In this document: positions 61,881 to 64,000 of the stretch, piece after piece
Position numbering within the stretch: position 1 is the first letter of the stretch
Layout: every line of letters begins with the position of its first letter
Source of the DNA: Kalaharituber pfeilii
Lineage: Eukaryota > Ascomycota > Pezizomycetes > Pezizales > Pezizaceae
Direction of reading: 5' to 3'
Assembly: GCA_015179045.1 (NCBI GenBank)
Contig: WHUZ01000024.1
Coordinates: forward strand, 1-64,000
DNA length: 64,000 nucleotides
Notes under the pieces: generated by a model
Database searches by the model: none
What the model was told of the DNA's origin: nothing
Seen by the model: only the letters and a program-made list of their open reading frames with translations
Translations under genes and position numbers: made by a program

Positions 61881-63201
61881 TCAAGAAAAATCTTGGATCA
61901 GTGGGGACGAAGGAGGTTCCTTTGATTAATTTCGTTGTCTGGATATGTGGAGATTCGGCTAAAAACAAGATATAAACCCGGTATGAATTCATCATCAGAC
62001 CAATTCGTTGCTTTATTCCGTGTCCTCTTGAAACCTTGCACCAATCCTCTTGTGCGCATCCCTAGTCGGCTCCAATAGTATATGGAGGCCGTCAACCCAC
62101 ATTTTGTCAAATAATGCGAGTAATCAGCTGTGTGGCCACCAGAAATAAACCTCCACACATTTTAGAATAGCCAACATCGCATGCAGAAAGTAGGGTATGT
62201 ACCACTAGGAGCTTACTTCCTGCACGTCCCCACCGCTGCACGGATTTTCGCAAGGACGCTGCGAATCTAGCCTAAGTTCTGGATCGCCCCCGACGCCATA
62301 TCCACACTCCACACTTGTGCGTTGGTATTTTTTTTAAGCTTATCGTAAAAAGCCCAGATGCAAATAAGACAGCTTGACGCAGATCTAGACAGCACGAGTC
62401 AAAAAGATAGTACATACGGTAGGGGCAATAAAATGCGGCCCTACAGTCTACATACTACTACTGTCATGGCAAGCGTTGTCCTTTCCACCGTTAATTTTCG
62501 CTGTGCCACAATATAAATCTTTATTTACCCTCGAGAGAAATTGATTTAGTGTAGAGCCCGCTGACAAGAGTACGCACGAAAAGCAAAAAAAAAAAGGCAA
62601 ATACCTATGCCATGCCACAAACGGACACTCCCCCACATAACAGAACGTAGTTGCGATGTATCCCAGCGCACTGTAACATCAGGTGAACTTTAATAAAAAT
62701 CACGACAAGTCCAAGCTTCGAACACCGCGTAGCTAGATATAAATACAAAGAAATTAAAAAAAAAAAAAAAACCGCTCCTGACAAAAAAAAAACAGCGTAA
62801 AATATTGAATATAAACACATGAAAAGGAAAATGGGGGGGTTAAAGAATTCACTATAGACATCATGATTTGTTTTTTTTTGTTCATAAGCGACAAATGGGA
62901 ATCATCCTACCCAAAAAAAACAAAAAAACAAATAAATAAAAAAATAAAAAAATTCCCAAAACCAAGGAGGAAAAAAAAAAAAAAAGTCCCAAAAGTGAAA
63001 TGAAAGAGAAAAACGAAAATGTCATGGTTAAATCAAGTAAAATAAACATTGATACGATATCAAATACCCAGCGAGCGCCATATAGAACTCCCATCCCATC
63101 CCAACCCATCCCGTCCCAGTCACATCCATTAATTTTTTTTGTCCTGATTAACATCCCGATCAAAAACAAAGAAAAAAGAAATTCAAAAACCACCCTCGTA
63201 A
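61881..63201. other. Intergenic; A-rich low-complexity and downstream region of the edge gene
   Basis: 62585-63000 has several A/T runs without a recognised tail sequence. 63080-63130 has a CCCATCC repeat. This probably includes the 3'UTR of the minus-strand gene that ends at 63202. Confidence 0.4.
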
Positions 63202-63996
63202 TTACTTCCAGACACCACTCTCCGGCCCCGCACTACCCGTCCTGACATGTGCTATATCCCTCATGACTGGTTTCCGCCGTATCACGTTCACCCGCCCGCT
63301 CTTTCCCGCCTTGGCCGCTGCGCGCGCCATCTCGCGCTCCCGCGCAAGCTGTTCCTCGCGCAGCTCCATCGCCATCTCCTGCATGCGCCGGAAGCGCGCT
63401 TTGCCTTGTTCGTCGTCGTCGTCGTCGTCGTCGTCGTTCTCCTCCTCCTCTTCCGCTTCCGCTTCCACGTCCTCCTCCGCCGCTTCTTCTTCCGGATCCG
63501 AATCCTCAATCTGGGATTGTACGGGGGGGATAACTGGGACGGGCTTCCGGGGTACGTCGCGGGACCCCCGGCGCGGGTCCGCCATCATTGTCGTCTGCGT
63601 TGACGTGGAGGTTATCGAGTACCGGCTATCGTAGGGCGGGACCGCACCCTGCAGCGCTTCCATGCTCGCGGTGACGCTGTTGCGTTGCTCGGGCGGGATA
63701 TCCATCTCCGCGTCGTCTCCCCCGACCCCGTAGTACGTCCGCAATCTCGGAGGCTCCTTCCGCTGAACCTGCGCCATCTGCTCCTGGTACCATGCGCTCA
63801 TACTCGGCGCCTCGTCGTGGATCACCACCGGCTCCGGCAGCCCCTGGGTCTCAGGGTCCTCGGGGTCCTCTCTGATGCTCTCCCACCCGATGCTCTCCCG
63901 CGCGATCGACCGCCTGGTCGGGCTTGTCAGCGACGCTGAGCGGGATACGGCGCCCGCGGACCCAGACGAGATGGAGAATGATGACAGGCTCGACAT
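63202..63996 (-). CDS. Acidic low-complexity protein, possibly 5'-truncated
   Basis: 264 codons from an ATG at 63996, four bases from the window edge; that Met could be internal and the gene may extend beyond. The N-terminal part is Ser-rich (MSSLSSFSISSGSAGAVSRS). Then come APSMSAWYQEQMAQVQRKEP and PRLRTYYGVGGDD. An acidic run (EDSDPEEEAAEEDVEAEAEE then about nine Asp) and a basic helical end (ARFRRMQEMAMELREEQLAR, AAAKAGKSGRVNVIRRK) follow. It looks like the disordered C-terminal part of a larger conserved fungal protein. Strong codon bias and GC-rich third positions suggest a real, expressed host gene. No family assigned. Confidence 0.7.
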   Translation of the reverse strand: MSSLSSFSISSGSAGAVSRSASLTSPTRRSIARESIGWESIREDPEDPETQGLPEPVVIHDEAPSMSAWYQEQMAQVQRKEPPRLRTYYGVGGDDAEMDIPPEQRNSVTASMEALQGAVPPYDSRYSITSTSTQTTMMADPRRGSRDVPRKPVPVIPPVQSQIEDSDPEEEAAEEDVEAEAEEEEENDDDDDDDDEQGKARFRRMQEMAMELREEQLAREREMARAAAKAGKSGRVNVIRRKPVMRDIAHVRTGSAGPESGVWK

Positions 63997-64000
63997 GATC

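Noticed and set aside
63405..63440. GTC/GAC trinucleotide run considered as an expansion repeat
   Set aside because: It encodes the Asp run of the edge gene and is only about nine units long.
1..64000. Window searched for tRNA and rRNA genes, CRISPR arrays and bacterial-type operons
   Set aside because: None seen; gene structure is eukaryotic throughout.

Overview
The window looks like a gene-poor, transposon-rich stretch of a filamentous ascomycete (Pezizomycotina) genome. Short GT-AG introns, TATA boxes, and fungal secreted-protein families (AA11-like LPMO, cutinase, cerato-platanin-like protein) point to a fungus. So do an AIG1-type GTPase with a coiled-coil tail and Tad1-like LINEs carrying a terminal RNase H. 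Pezizomycetes is a guess. I see no obvious RIP signature in the LINEs.

Layout. 1-2.1 kb: 3' part of an unknown intronless gene. 2.3-6.3 kb: a minus-strand LINE carrying only ORF1, broken by a hAT-like element that itself holds two LINE inserts and a 670-bp long-TIR element. 8.2-10.2 kb: membrane protein. 11.8-12.6 kb: long inverted repeat. 14.0-14.5 kb: last exons of ferrochelatase, cut off by a LINE tail. 17.3-18.5 kb: GTPase gene with three exons. 19.8-21.3 and 29.0-31.2 kb: a duplicated locus for a membrane/coiled-coil protein, the second copy decayed. Between them, 22.0-28.5 kb holds an ORF1-only LINE split by a young Ty1/copia element. 31-42 kb: LINE fragments and a 57-bp minisatellite. 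36.6-47.1 kb: a segmental duplication with three copies (two direct, one inverted) of an unrecognised coiled-coil gene; the copies differ sharply in one short patch near the C-terminus. 48-64 kb: MITEs, LINE tails, an intact LPMO gene, broken cutinase and cerato-platanin-like genes, an NmrA-like relic, and an acidic low-complexity protein at the edge.

Two observations unify the window. First, many short inserts (37-190 bp) are 3' ends of LINEs. Three tail types (A, B, C) are recognisable, most copies carry a poly-A run, and many have 9-15 bp target-site duplications (TSDs). Second, several LINE copies consist of 5'UTR, ORF1 and 3' tail with no ORF2, which looks like a non-autonomous class comparable in layout to mammalian HAL1. 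The most unusual host-type locus is the triplicated coiled-coil gene with a patch of concentrated amino-acid change. All gene models and identities come from reading the sequence by eye; no search was run.
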